A stretch of DNA of 34,315 nt from Saccharicrinis sp050296935 (GCA_050296935.1 JBNKRV010000055.1:1-34315), one strand, 5' to 3'; positions 15,423-24,316 are shown, numbered from the stretch's first letter. The notes: generated by a model from the sequence alone, not told the origin. Translations and numbers: made by a program.

Positions 15423-16138
15423 TTACTTAAATACTCTTCGATCGTTGAATCGTATGGACTTGAAAATTCAGGTGGTGTAATTAGTTTGGGTTGTATTGGA
15501 TCTTGTTCTATACTTCTCAAATCAACCTTGCCACATTTGTAAAAGAAGTACTCATTACATGCCTGATGGTATTCTTTGGCATATCTCCAATCAAGACAGG
15601 CTTCTGTTTTTCTTTTTTGATTAAATCTGGCAAGTCCTCTTCCAAAATAACTTTTGTAATCATTTGGATTCGCTTCAATTAAAACATCAAAGTCGTATTC
15701 TGCCTTTGAATAGTTACCTTGTTCTAGTTGAAATGCTGACCTGTATTTATAGTAATATAGCTTTTGCGGATGAAGTTTAATTGCCATGTCTAAATAATAT
15801 TCTGCCAGATCGAACATTTTTAGCTTATCATATGATTGCGCTTTTAGATAAAAATAGCCAGGATCTTTAGGTGCCAGATTGTAAGCCATTTCAATATCGT
15901 CTAATGCTTTTTGATATTGACCTAAATAATAATAACAATAGCTCCTTCTAAAAAAGGTGTTATATTCTTGTACACCGGTGTTAATTATTTCGTTATAAAT
16001 ATCTAATGACTCGTTGTATTTTTTTTGATTGAATAATTCGCTGGCATTTGTATATAAATCTAAGGTTGTTTGAGCTGTCAAGCATAATGAGACTTGTAGA
16101 GAAATAAAGATAAAAGTTAAGCTGTTTTTTAATTTCAT
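15341..16138 (-). CDS. TPR-repeat N-terminal piece of the split gene
   Basis: 265 codons as read. Residues 1-22 form a signal peptide (…SLQVSLCLTA). TPR-like helical pairs follow from about 30 to 200 (KKYNESLDIYNEII, GQYQKALDDIEMAYNLAPKDPGYFYLKAQ, FDLAEYYLDMAIKLHPQKLYYYKYR, GNYSKAEYDFDVLIEANPNDYKSYFGRGLARF). The last ~28 residues after YLSK are probably out-of-frame product. Periplasmic or surface location is inferred from the signal. Confidence 0.6.
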   Translation of the reverse strand: MKLKNSLTFIFISLQVSLCLTAQTTLDLYTNASELFNQKKYNESLDIYNEIINTGVQEYNTFFRRSYCYYYLGQYQKALDDIEMAYNLAPKDPGYFYLKAQSYDKLKMFDLAEYYLDMAIKLHPQKLYYYKYRSAFQLEQGNYSKAEYDFDVLIEANPNDYKSYFGRGLARFNQKRKTEACLDWRYAKEYHQACNEYFFYKCGKVDLRSIEQDPIQPKLITPPEFSSPYDSTIEEYLSKKISYILLKTILVMKKVTLLPDFQLLN

Positions 16139-16464
16139 ATAAAAATGATGTAAAGTTAAATATGGATTTGAAAAATAGATGATTTAAGAATATCAATCAA
16201 TCAAATTGTTAATTCATAAAAATATACAATTATTGAATAATTGAAAATAGCATCTTACGTTACCTGTTTTTCTTTTTCCATTACTTGCAGATTATTATTA
16301 AGAGTTTTTCATATACCATAATACCTGATTTATTTACATATATAAACCTCCATTGCTTGTTAAGAATTGCTTTTTTTTTGTAACTTATGAGACTGTAGGT
16401 ATTGCTATATGCTTATCTGTAAAGGCCATTGAATTATTTTTAACAACTTATCAGGATATGTGCA
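16139..16464. other. Divergent spacer before the PAS kinase
   Basis: AT-rich 326-bp gap between the TPR gene (minus) and the PAS kinase (plus). It contains a run of T residues near 16371-16380 but no strong hairpin or promoter pair that I could fix. Confidence 0.3.
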
Positions 16465-19125
16465 ATGGGTAAGGTGGAAGATCTGGAGAAGAAAATTAAG
16501 GAATTGGAAGAATTGAATTCTTTGTATAAAAGGGTAATCAATGATCTTCCGGTCGGAATCCGGATATACGATAAAAATGGCTTTTCTCATACATTGAATA
16601 ATACTCAAAAAGGACTTCTCGGATTACATGATACATCAGTTGGTATAGGAAAGTTTAATGTACTAACAGATCCTTCTTCCATATCAAGAGGAGTGGTTTC
16701 AATGTACAAAAAAGCGTATCAGGGTGAATCAACTAATCATATATACGAATATAATTCAGGCGACAAAACCAATAAATGGGATACTCAGAAAGAAAAAAGA
16801 ATTTTTAAAGAGAGCATCATTCCGCTAAAAAATAAGGAGGGTAAGGTAGATTATGTGATTGCTTTATTGCAAGACTTGACTTCGACAATAAAAGCTCAGC
16901 AAGCATTAAAAGAAAGTGAACAGCGGTTTAATGCCATCTATAATCAGGATAAGTGTGTGAAAATATTAATTGATCCGGATAGTGGAAATGTTGTAGATGC
17001 CAACACTTCGGCATTAGATTATTATGGATACTCCATTGAAGAGATACGGAAGAAAAACATATATGAGATCAATCAGCTTAGTTCAAAAGAAATAAAACAT
17101 ACCATTGATAATGTTTTAGATCAGAAGGCTGACTATTTTTGTTTTAAACATCAACTGGCTAATGGTGAAATACGTGATGTTGAGGTTTATAGTTCGCTAA
17201 TAGTTCTTAAAGACACATCTTTACTTTTTTCAACTATTCATGATATAACCCAGCAGAAAATAGCAGAAAGCAATCTTATAAAAAGTGAAAAGCGATATAA
17301 GGATTTTGTAAATCATTCACCTGATATTATTTATAATTTTTCAATAAATAAAGGAACTATATTTTTATCGAAAAGTGTTCGCGAAATATTGGGGTTTGAT
17401 ATTAGCGAGTTTAATACAAATCCTTTTTTATGGATAGAATCTATTCATTCTGATGATAAAGAAAGAGTATTAGAGGCTATTGAAAATTATAGTAAAGGAA
17501 CTGATTATAGCATTGAGTACCGAATTAAAACAAAATGGGGAGAGTGGAAATGGTTGCATGATTTTTTTATGCACAAAACTAAAGTTGGAGACGATATTGT
17601 TATTGAAGGACATGCCAGCGATATCACCAAGAGAAAAGAGTTGGAAATGCAATTAGAGCATGCCAACCAGCGTTTTGATCTGGCCATGGATGCCACTTTA
17701 GATGGTATTTGGGATTGGGATTTGGTGAATAATAAAATTTACTTATCTCCAAATTGGAAAAGAATGCTGGGCTATGAAAACGAAGCTATTGAAAGTACTC
17801 CTGATTTATGGAAAAGTTATATTCATCCTGACGATTATAAGAATGTTAGTATCAGACTTGATAATCATATTAACGGACATAATGAACGTTTTTATATGGA
17901 ATTCAGGATGAAACATAAAAATGGACATTGGGTAGATATCTTATCCAGAGCAAATGTTTATTTTGATGAAACAGGCAGAGTTTGCCGCATGGTGGGTACA
18001 CATATAGATATTACTCAACGGAAATTAAATGCCCAGAAAATTCAGGAGAGTCAGATTAAATTTAAATCGATATTCGACATAGTGGATATGGGTCTGATTT
18101 TAACTGATGAAGATGGCCGGATTATAGAATGTAATCGTGCATCGGAGGATATATTAGGTGTTTCAAAAGAAATATTGTTAGCACATAATATAAAAGGAAA
18201 ATTTAATAATGTGATTCGTCCGGATAATACACCAATGCCTTCCAGTGAATTTGCTGCCACCAGAGCATTAGTTGAAAAACGTCATGTATTAAATGTTGAA
18301 CTGGGCATAATATTTAAAGATAGAACCACGTGGATATCAACAAGTGCATCACCTCTTAATTTACCTGATTATGGTGTAGTAGTGGCTTTTGTGGATATTA
18401 CCGTTTTAAAACAAAATCAAGAAGAGCTTGAAGCGCTGAATGAAACTAAGGATAAGTTTATTTCTATCATTGCACATGACTTACGGAGTCCTTTTCATGC
18501 TATTCTGGGGTTTCTTGAAATTGCAAAATATGAACTTCATGAGGGGAATTATTCCAATCTGGAAAAATATTGTACACACATTCATAGCGCAGCTCAAAAT
18601 ACCTTTCAATTGCTTAATAATCTATTGAACTGGGCTAACATGCAATCCAGTGGATTTGAATTTAATCCGGAAGCAATTAGTTTAAACAAACTGGTTAATA
18701 TTACAGCAACTTTATTAGCTCCGTCTATAAAAGAAAAAAATATACAATTAGAATTGAATTTAGTTCCTGATGTAAAGGTTTGGGCAGATACTTTTATGCT
18801 GGAAACCATTCTAAGAAATATGCTTTCAAATGCTATTAAATATACGGATGAAAGAGGACTGATTAAAATTGAAACGGTTACCCGTCCTGATAAAATATTG
18901 ATTTCGGTAATTGATAGTGGCATCGGAATTCACAAGGAAAATATGGCAAAATTATTTGATATGGATAGTAAATTCTCTACAAAGGGAACAAATAATGAAA
19001 GGGGAACCGGACTTGGATTGGTTTTATGTAAAGAATTTGTTGAGAAACATGGTGGGGTTATAATGGTAGAAAGTGAGGTTGGCAAAGGAACAACATTTTC
19101 TTTTGAGTTGAAAAGGATTCTTTAA
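16465..19125 (+). CDS. Soluble multi-PAS sensor histidine kinase
   Basis: 886 residues with no membrane segment, so cytosolic. A short N-terminal coiled coil (VEDLEKKIKELEELNSLY) leads into about five PAS/PAC modules (roughly 20-140, 150-265, 275-395, 400-520 and 530-650). Two show the PAC signature W.W…DIT. A HisKA box IIAHDLRSPFHAILGF (His671) follows, then a HATPase_c domain with the N box (NMLSNAIKY), DSGIGI and GTGLGL. There is no receiver domain, and no cognate regulator is adjacent except the convergent LytTR gene 19 bp away, which already pairs with its own kinase. The ligand is unknown. Confidence 0.93.
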   Translation: MGKVEDLEKKIKELEELNSLYKRVINDLPVGIRIYDKNGFSHTLNNTQKGLLGLHDTSVGIGKFNVLTDPSSISRGVVSMYKKAYQGESTNHIYEYNSGDKTNKWDTQKEKRIFKESIIPLKNKEGKVDYVIALLQDLTSTIKAQQALKESEQRFNAIYNQDKCVKILIDPDSGNVVDANTSALDYYGYSIEEIRKKNIYEINQLSSKEIKHTIDNVLDQKADYFCFKHQLANGEIRDVEVYSSLIVLKDTSLLFSTIHDITQQKIAESNLIKSEKRYKDFVNHSPDIIYNFSINKGTIFLSKSVREILGFDISEFNTNPFLWIESIHSDDKERVLEAIENYSKGTDYSIEYRIKTKWGEWKWLHDFFMHKTKVGDDIVIEGHASDITKRKELEMQLEHANQRFDLAMDATLDGIWDWDLVNNKIYLSPNWKRMLGYENEAIESTPDLWKSYIHPDDYKNVSIRLDNHINGHNERFYMEFRMKHKNGHWVDILSRANVYFDETGRVCRMVGTHIDITQRKLNAQKIQESQIKFKSIFDIVDMGLILTDEDGRIIECNRASEDILGVSKEILLAHNIKGKFNNVIRPDNTPMPSSEFAATRALVEKRHVLNVELGIIFKDRTTWISTSASPLNLPDYGVVVAFVDITVLKQNQEELEALNETKDKFISIIAHDLRSPFHAILGFLEIAKYELHEGNYSNLEKYCTHIHSAAQNTFQLLNNLLNWANMQSSGFEFNPEAISLNKLVNITATLLAPSIKEKNIQLELNLVPDVKVWADTFMLETILRNMLSNAIKYTDERGLIKIETVTRPDKILISVIDSGIGIHKENMAKLFDMDSKFSTKGTNNERGTGLGLVLCKEFVEKHGGVIMVESEVGKGTTFSFELKRIL

Positions 19126-19144
19126 GCACTATCCATCTTCTATA

Positions 19145-19828
19145 TCACAAACTCATTTTATCCATTACCTCATTTTTATAAGTAGCTCCCATAGGTACTT
19201 CATGGTCTTCAATAAATATTCTGTTACCATCTATGGATTGTAGTTTTAAAAAATTAATAGCGTGACTTTTATGAACTCTGACAAATACATGGGTGGGAAG
19301 TTGAAGAAGAAGGTTTTGCATACTTTCATGCACTAGTATGTGTTGATCGGAATAAAATACTTTGACATAGTCACCCACCGATTCTAATCGAATGATATCA
19401 TCGATGCCAATCCTGTATACCTTTTTATCAGCCTTTAAAACGATGTAATCGGATGACTTATCAATGCTTGAATCCCACTTGTTAAAAGCTTTATTAACCG
19501 CCTTTAAAAATCGTTCAAAAGGAAACGGTTTTAGCAGGTAATCAATAGCTTCCACTTCAAATCCTTCAATGGCATATTGTGGATAGGCGGTAGTGAAAAT
19601 TACCATTGGTGGATGGATCAGCGCTTTGTAAAATTGCATGCCTGATAGTTTGGGCATATTGATATCCAGAAACAAAAGCTGAATATTTTCTGTTTTTAAT
19701 ATTTCATTGGCTTCCAATGCATTTTTACATGACTTCACCAAATTCAAATCCTTTGTATCAGATATATAAGTCTCCAATACCTCTCTTGAAGCTGGTTCAT
19801 CATCTATAATCAGGCAATTAATAATCAT
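19145..19828 (-). CDS. LytTR-family response regulator
   Basis: 227 residues. An N-terminal receiver domain has the acidic pair DDE (9-11), phospho-acceptor Asp55 in LLFLDINMP, a conserved Thr (IFTTAYP) and Lys (LLKPF). The C-terminal LytTR DNA-binding domain contains IRLESVGDYVKVFYSDQHILVHESMQNL and the HKSHAIN motif. This LytR/AlgR-type output binds DNA through β-strands. Third gene of a lipoprotein-kinase-regulator operon, 29 bp after the kinase. Confidence 0.95.
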   Translation of the reverse strand: MIINCLIIDDEPASREVLETYISDTKDLNLVKSCKNALEANEILKTENIQLLFLDINMPKLSGMQFYKALIHPPMVIFTTAYPQYAIEGFEVEAIDYLLKPFPFERFLKAVNKAFNKWDSSIDKSSDYIVLKADKKVYRIGIDDIIRLESVGDYVKVFYSDQHILVHESMQNLLLQLPTHVFVRVHKSHAINFLKLQSIDGNRIFIEDHEVPMGATYKNEVMDKMSL

Positions 19829-19857
19829 AGTGTTTTTAATATTTTATGCATTGTTTG

Positions 19858-20937
19858 TTAGTGTGTTAATTTGAGTTCAACACAAAAACTATCCGGTTCG
19901 TTTTTGATTAATAATTGATGTCTGTTCGGATATAAAAGTAACAATCGTTTTTTAACATTATCTATTCCAATTCCTTTTTCATTGTCGAATTGAATAGTTG
20001 GTTTTTCACCTTTGTTGTTTTTTATGGTGAACTGAGTCTCTTTACTAGTAGATTTCAGCTCAATATTCACATAAGTATCTTCATAATCCCCTTTAATTCC
20101 ATGTTTAAAACTATTTTCTATAAGCGGGAGGAAAAGCATGGGAGCGATATTGTGATCTATTTCAATCTCTGAATTAAAGCTGATTGATGAGTCATCGTTG
20201 ATTCTGTATTTTTGTATATCGAGATAATTGTTGATGAGCTGAATTTCCTCAGTGAGTTTAAGTACATCATTTTTTGATTTATAGATCACATATCGTAAAA
20301 TATCGGATAGTTTAATCACAATCTCAGGTAATTCATCTGTTTTTTTCAGTGATTGCGAGTATATCACGTTTAAACTGTTAAAAAGAAAATGAGGATTAAT
20401 TTGTGATTTTAAGGCCTTCAGCTGGTTGTCGATGTTTTCTTTTTCCGAGAGTAGCATTAATTTATTCTTTTCCTGCAACTCAAACCACGATTCCGATAAC
20501 TTCAATAATGTTGTAAATGCCAAATAAGCAATAGTGTAAATGTAGGTTTCCAGAACGTTAAACTGGGAAACGAAAAAATAATCAGGCATTACAATGTCTA
20601 CCACAAAACTAAAAGTAATAAAGTACAGCAGAACCATTAGTGAGGCATTTACCAGTGAGAATAAAATGTAAGAAACATATCTCCGGTTTTCAAATAACAA
20701 GGGAACAAAGATAAAGTGATTGATATATGCGCCAGTAATCAAACACAAATGACTAAAGATGGAATAATACACATCCAGCCAATTTAAAGGATTTGATATT
20801 TTAAATGCGTAAGCATTTATGGCAATAGAAAAAATCCAGAAAAGGATATGTGAGAATACCCTTTTCGTGAACTTTTTGTTTATATTTTTTCGCATGATAT
20901 GGTTTCTATAAGATTCTTGTTTCTGGTTACCATTCAT
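19858..20937 (-). CDS. LytS/YehU-type sensor histidine kinase
   Basis: 359 residues. Four hydrophobic segments span about 30-160 (HILFWIFSIAINAYAF, LCLITGAYINHFIFVPLL, YILFSLVNASLMVLLYFITF, YTIAYLAFTTLL). A His_kinase (PF06580-type) domain follows with the H box LKSQINPHFLFNSLN (His183), then a compact HATPase with MLFLPLIENSFKHGIKGD and GIGIDNVKKRL. The pairing with LytTR regulators is standard in Bacteroidota. It starts 12 bp after the upstream lipoprotein gene and is followed by its regulator. Signal unknown; an internal Met at 20895 is an alternative start. Confidence 0.94.
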   Translation of the reverse strand: MNGNQKQESYRNHIMRKNINKKFTKRVFSHILFWIFSIAINAYAFKISNPLNWLDVYYSIFSHLCLITGAYINHFIFVPLLFENRRYVSYILFSLVNASLMVLLYFITFSFVVDIVMPDYFFVSQFNVLETYIYTIAYLAFTTLLKLSESWFELQEKNKLMLLSEKENIDNQLKALKSQINPHFLFNSLNVIYSQSLKKTDELPEIVIKLSDILRYVIYKSKNDVLKLTEEIQLINNYLDIQKYRINDDSSISFNSEIEIDHNIAPMLFLPLIENSFKHGIKGDYEDTYVNIELKSTSKETQFTIKNNKGEKPTIQFDNEKGIGIDNVKKRLLLLYPNRHQLLIKNEPDSFCVELKLTH

Positions 20938-20949
20938 GAAAAATTGATT

Positions 20950-21651
20950 TCAATTTTCCTCTTTCATTTTCGATAAAATAAAACTTAAGTCATCTAAATA
21001 TGCATCTTTATAATCAGAGTATTTTATAATAAATTTCTGAAGTTCTTTGGGTTTAGCCGTTAGCAACGAAACATCAGAACGTTGTTCATGCCGAATTCTT
21101 ATCTTGTTATTTTTAAGTAAATCTTCCAAAAAATCACCATCTAACCATTTTATAGTGATTTCATTTTTAATTTCCAGTTTTGCGAAAGTGTGCACAGGAA
21201 GTAAATGCATATTCATTAGTATGTTGTCACTATTTATGTCTTCCAGTAGAAAATCGAGGTAAAGATTATCTTCGAGTTTTACAATGTATATACTGAATTC
21301 AACTTTATCGTGAATATCATCAGCAGGATAAATTAAAAGTGTATACTGCATTAAGTTTGGAATTTCTTCGCTTCCCCGATCCATGGGATTATTCATTTTC
21401 TTTTTCCATTTTTTCTCATCAAAACGAATTTCCCAAATCAACGAGTCACTCGATTTTTCTTCATCAATTAATTGCGACATCCACTTGCCAATAATCCTGT
21501 CATCGCGAACCAATTCATCATTGGTGTATAAAGGGTAGAATGAAATAACCGTACAGTGCGTTAGAATGAGAACTACTACAGTCATCAAGGATAATCTAAT
21601 CCAAAGCGTTTTCTTGTTATTTTTTGTCAATTGCTTTTGCTGAGTTTTCAT
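20950..21651 (-). CDS. Lipoprotein, first gene of the LytS/LytTR operon
   Basis: About 233 residues from the chosen ATG at 21651 (MKTQQKQLTKNNKK…), a typical basic n-region. The longer frame to 21708 adds an unlikely stretch. The hydrophobic core ends at ILTHC, a plausible lipobox, followed by TVISFYPLYTNDELVRDDRIIGKW, an opening I associate with conserved Bacteroidota lipoproteins of unknown function. It overlaps no gene and precedes the kinase by 12 bp, so it may be an accessory sensor or target of the two-component system. That role is inferred from position only. Confidence 0.7.
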   Translation of the reverse strand: MKTQQKQLTKNNKKTLWIRLSLMTVVVLILTHCTVISFYPLYTNDELVRDDRIIGKWMSQLIDEEKSSDSLIWEIRFDEKKWKKKMNNPMDRGSEEIPNLMQYTLLIYPADDIHDKVEFSIYIVKLEDNLYLDFLLEDINSDNILMNMHLLPVHTFAKLEIKNEITIKWLDGDFLEDLLKNNKIRIRHEQRSDVSLLTAKPKELQKFIIKYSDYKDAYLDDLSFILSKMKEEN

Positions 21652-21837
21652 AATCATCGAAATTAATAAATATTTATATCGCAAATATTCAAAGCTTCCT
21701 AAAAGCATACAATTTTTATCGATGAACTGCTTCAGATTGTCGATGAAATTAATGATAGGTTAAAAAAACATAGCAGGAATTGTATTTCTGAATTTATTTT
21801 TATTGCCTTTAGCGGCCATTAATACTGGGGTTTAGGA
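21652..21837. other. Divergent spacer, left part
   Basis: AT-rich sequence between the minus-strand lipoprotein operon and the BlaI operators. No further AACTTA/TAAGTT dyads and no convincing promoter box for the minus operon were found. Confidence 0.3.
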
Positions 21838-21899
21838 TTATAAAACTTATTTATAAGTTTTATAACTTAAAAATAAGTTGGCAAACTTAAATTTAAGTT
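21838..21899. promoter_or_regulatory. Three phased BlaI-type operators
   Basis: Three dyads AACTTA-N4-TAAGTT lie at 21844-21859, 21864-21879 and 21884-21899, each shifted by exactly 20 bp (about two helical turns). The first is the core of a longer palindrome (21838-21865) broken only by a central TT. The third is a perfect 16-bp palindrome. Their place over the promoter of blaI points to autorepression by BlaI dimers bound side by side. That BlaI is the binder is inferred. Confidence 0.75.
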
Positions 21900-21908
21900 G
21901 TATGTTTG
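21878..21908 (+). promoter_or_regulatory. blaI-blaR1 promoter
   Basis: TTG (21878-21880) and TATGTTTG (21901-21908, a perfect TAnnTTTG) are 20 bp apart. The third operator fills the spacer and the second overlaps the -33 TTG. The leader to the ATG at 21938 would be about 25 nt. Confidence 0.7.
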
Positions 21909-21937
21909 TATTGCTGATTAACTTACTTAGTAAAACG

Positions 21938-22312
21938 ATGGTTACATTAACGAAAGCAGAAGAAAAAATAATGAAGCTACTTTGGGAGCTTGAAAAGGGA
22001 TTTGTTAAGGATATTATTGAAAAGATACCTGATCCTAAGCCTCCGTATAACAGTGTTTCTACTATTATACGTGTATTGGTGAAAAAGGAGATTGTTGGAT
22101 TTAATAAGTATGGTGGAACCTATGAGTATTATCCTTTGATTTCGAAAGAAGAATATCGTAAGGGGCAGTTAGGAAGTTTGGTAAAAGGTTATTTCAATAA
22201 CTCTTTGTCTCAGGTAGTTAATTTTTTCTCTGAAAATAAAAACGTAAAAATCGAAGATGTTGATGAAGCAATAAAGATGCTGGAAGAATTAAAACGTAAG
22301 AAAAATGGCTAA
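21938..22312 (+). CDS. blaI: BlaI/MecI/CopY-family repressor
   Basis: A 124-residue winged-helix repressor (Penicillinase_R family). MVTLTKAEEKIMKLLWELEKGFVKDIIEKIPDPKPPYNSVSTIIRVLVKKEIVGF covers the helix-turn-helix, and TYEYYPLISKEEYRKGQ leads into the dimerisation helices at the C-terminus. The start is ATG 21938. An in-frame TTG at 21878 is rejected because it lies in the operator/promoter. Its stop overlaps the start of the M56 sensor gene by 8 bp, the usual BlaI-BlaR1 pairing. Known family members are inactivated by a partner protease or, in CopY, by metal. No β-lactamase gene is present here, whereas a copper-type efflux cluster follows. Confidence 0.92.
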   Translation: MVTLTKAEEKIMKLLWELEKGFVKDIIEKIPDPKPPYNSVSTIIRVLVKKEIVGFNKYGGTYEYYPLISKEEYRKGQLGSLVKGYFNNSLSQVVNFFSENKNVKIEDVDEAIKMLEELKRKKNG

Positions 22313-24281
22313 GTTTCTGGTTTACTTGATTGAATCAGGTTTGTGTTTAACCCTGTTTTATTTGGGTTATGTCGTTTTCTTTAGAAAAGAAACGTACTTT
22401 ACCTTTAACAGATTGTACTTAATGAGTTCAATGGTTTTGGCTTTGTTGATGCCACTTGTATCTGTTTCAATGGATCTGGAAAATACCACATACCTATCAG
22501 AAACGATCAATAAATACGGTCAATTCAGAAGTCATTATGAGGAGCTTATTTTACTAACCGATCCTGATTATGCGGTTTCATATATTAATCCAAATATGCA
22601 ACCCCAAGCTAATAGTCAGGTTCTACGACTAGCAGATCATTCAGCTCCCCCCAAAATATCTTCCATATATCTATTACAAATACTATTTTACTTATATATA
22701 GTGGGTTTGCTCATTTTCTTAGGCAGATTCCTGGTACTTATTTATAATCTGTTGCATTTTATCAAGAAAAGTAAGACCGTTGCTGGCAATGGTTATACTT
22801 TGGTGCTCATCGAGGACGAAGTACCATCCTTCTCCTTTATGAAATGGATATTTGTAAATAAACAGGTACTCTCACCTGAAGAATTTGAGCAAGTATTATC
22901 ACATGAAAAAGTTCATGTGAATGAGAAACATTCGGTGGATTTATTACTGGTACAGTTAATGGTAATACTCCAGTGGTTTAATCCGCTTACATGGCGCATA
23001 CGGAAATCGCTTAAAACATGTCACGAGTACATTGCCGACAGACAAGTACTAAAACAAGGACATGAATTATTCGATTATCAGTCTCTATTACTGAGTCAGT
23101 TAATCAGCATTCGCTCAGTTGAGCTGGTAAATAATTTTAATTTATTATCCATTAAAAAACGAATAGCCATGATGAATAAAATAAAATCAGGACGAATAGC
23201 TAAGCTTAAAGCTTTTCTTATCATCCCAATACTAACCATAGGTTTTTTCTTTTTTGCCAATATGACAGAAAGAAGCTTAAACGATATTGAAAATACATCA
23301 GATGTACATTTAACCGGATTCTGGATTGCCAGGGAAAAAGCACAGGGAAAAATACAAATGGTGGAATTTAAAGACAACAAGCTTATTACCATTGAGTCGG
23401 TTAAAGAAAATCATTTGATAGTAAATGAATATGAATCCATAATCAAACGCTCAAATATTATTTTAACTAAAGAGGGTGAAAAATCAAGAGTTAGCTACAC
23501 GTTATCAAATAATGAATTAGTTATAGAATGGGATGATGATAACATTGTTAGTTATGTGAAACAACCCAAAGGAAGTAGATTTGTGGTAGTTGATGGGACT
23601 TTTCAAAAGGTAACACTTCCACAGGTAAATGAGGTAAAAACATTTGATAACGACTTTATTGCCTTTCGATTATTCCTTAATTCAGAAGGTGTTTATTATG
23701 AAGGAAAAAAATATGATATAAATGGTATTGAATCCCTCATTAATTCTATCGATTTATCCGATAAGCCAATAGAAAGGAAAAAACTGTCGGTATTACTTGA
23801 AATTGATATGGATGTACCTATGGTAATGGTAGATAAAGTAAAAATGGCGCTTCGCAATAATGACCTTTTAAAAATTGGCTATGTTGCTAAAGCAAAATTA
23901 AAAGAGCTTAAAGGTAAAGAAACCGCATTATTTATGCTTTTACCTCCAAAGGATGCAGTAATGGTAAAGGAAGAGTTAATACCAGATTTATTTAAAATAT
24001 CTTCATCGAAGGAGAATAAAACGGATGAGATAGGTAAAGACTTAGGTGAGTTTATCAAGGATCACAGAAAATATGTAATGCTTTATGAATATGATAACAA
24101 AACATTATATAGTAGCTATTTAAGTGTTATTGATGCTGTTTTTTCAACGGTACATAAATTTAGAAAAGAAGATGCTTTTTTCAAGAACAAAAACTATGAT
24201 TTGATGAATCAGGAGGAGCAAAAAGAGATTCGGAAAAAGTATCCGATTACCCTGACTTTAAAAAATATCGATTTAGACTAA
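22305..24281 (+). CDS. BlaR1-like M56 sensor protease with ExbD-like C-terminus
   Basis: 658 residues. Membrane helices near 5-25, 35-55 and 120-145 and a last one near 305-320 enclose the M56 zinc protease with HEKVH (His200, Glu201, His204) and downstream HEYIADRQ (240-247). The region after the last helix is not a penicillin-binding domain. Residues about 335-435 (LTGFWIAREKAQ…) look like a lipocalin-type β region. About 465-525 (INGIESLINS…VLLEIDMDVPMVMVDKVKMALRNNDLLKIGYVA) resembles ExbD/TolR. About 588-658 (YVMLYEYDNKTLYSSYLSVID…NQEEQKEIRKKYPITLTL) resembles the distinctive C-terminal end of Bacteroidota ExbD proteins. The expected role is to sense an envelope signal and cut BlaI. Confidence 0.85.
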   Translation: MAKFLVYLIESGLCLTLFYLGYVVFFRKETYFTFNRLYLMSSMVLALLMPLVSVSMDLENTTYLSETINKYGQFRSHYEELILLTDPDYAVSYINPNMQPQANSQVLRLADHSAPPKISSIYLLQILFYLYIVGLLIFLGRFLVLIYNLLHFIKKSKTVAGNGYTLVLIEDEVPSFSFMKWIFVNKQVLSPEEFEQVLSHEKVHVNEKHSVDLLLVQLMVILQWFNPLTWRIRKSLKTCHEYIADRQVLKQGHELFDYQSLLLSQLISIRSVELVNNFNLLSIKKRIAMMNKIKSGRIAKLKAFLIIPILTIGFFFFANMTERSLNDIENTSDVHLTGFWIAREKAQGKIQMVEFKDNKLITIESVKENHLIVNEYESIIKRSNIILTKEGEKSRVSYTLSNNELVIEWDDDNIVSYVKQPKGSRFVVVDGTFQKVTLPQVNEVKTFDNDFIAFRLFLNSEGVYYEGKKYDINGIESLINSIDLSDKPIERKKLSVLLEIDMDVPMVMVDKVKMALRNNDLLKIGYVAKAKLKELKGKETALFMLLPPKDAVMVKEELIPDLFKISSSKENKTDEIGKDLGEFIKDHRKYVMLYEYDNKTLYSSYLSVIDAVFSTVHKFRKEDAFFKNKNYDLMNQEEQKEIRKKYPITLTLKNIDLD

Positions 24282-24286
24282 AACAT

Positions 24287-24316
24287 ACACCCGGTAGATT
24301 TATATCTGCCGGGTGT
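24287..24316 (+). terminator. blaI-blaR1 terminator
   Basis: A 12-bp stem (24287-24298 with 24305-24316, one T-G pair) has a 6-nt loop and starts 5 bp past the stop, followed by TATTGTTGTT. It separates the regulatory pair from the efflux cluster. Confidence 0.7.

Larger units (their letters stand above)
14187..16138 (-). pseudogene. Frameshifted TPR-TonB_C-MORN gene
   Basis: Two minus-strand frames form one gene of about 650 codons. Frame 1 (16138 to 15341) encodes a signal peptide and TPR repeats, then reaches …STIEEYLSK and drifts into non-homologous residues. From about 15422 the second frame carries on with EDIIYSIENY…EGYVIARFSV…NYIYYIPIKFEL, the pattern of a TonB C-terminal domain, and stays open through the MORN-like part to 14187. 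Restoring one A at 15421-15427 would give a continuous SKEDI reading. This is either a real disrupted gene, an assembly error, or less likely programmed -1 slippage. Confidence 0.8.

Noticed and set aside
21878..21937. TTG start giving a 144-residue BlaI
   Set aside because: The extension would be encoded by the operator and promoter. ATG 21938 gives the normal BlaI N-terminus.
22305..24281. β-lactam sensor BlaR1 proper
   Set aside because: No penicillin-binding SxxK/SxN/KTG domain follows the M56 part and no β-lactamase gene is nearby.
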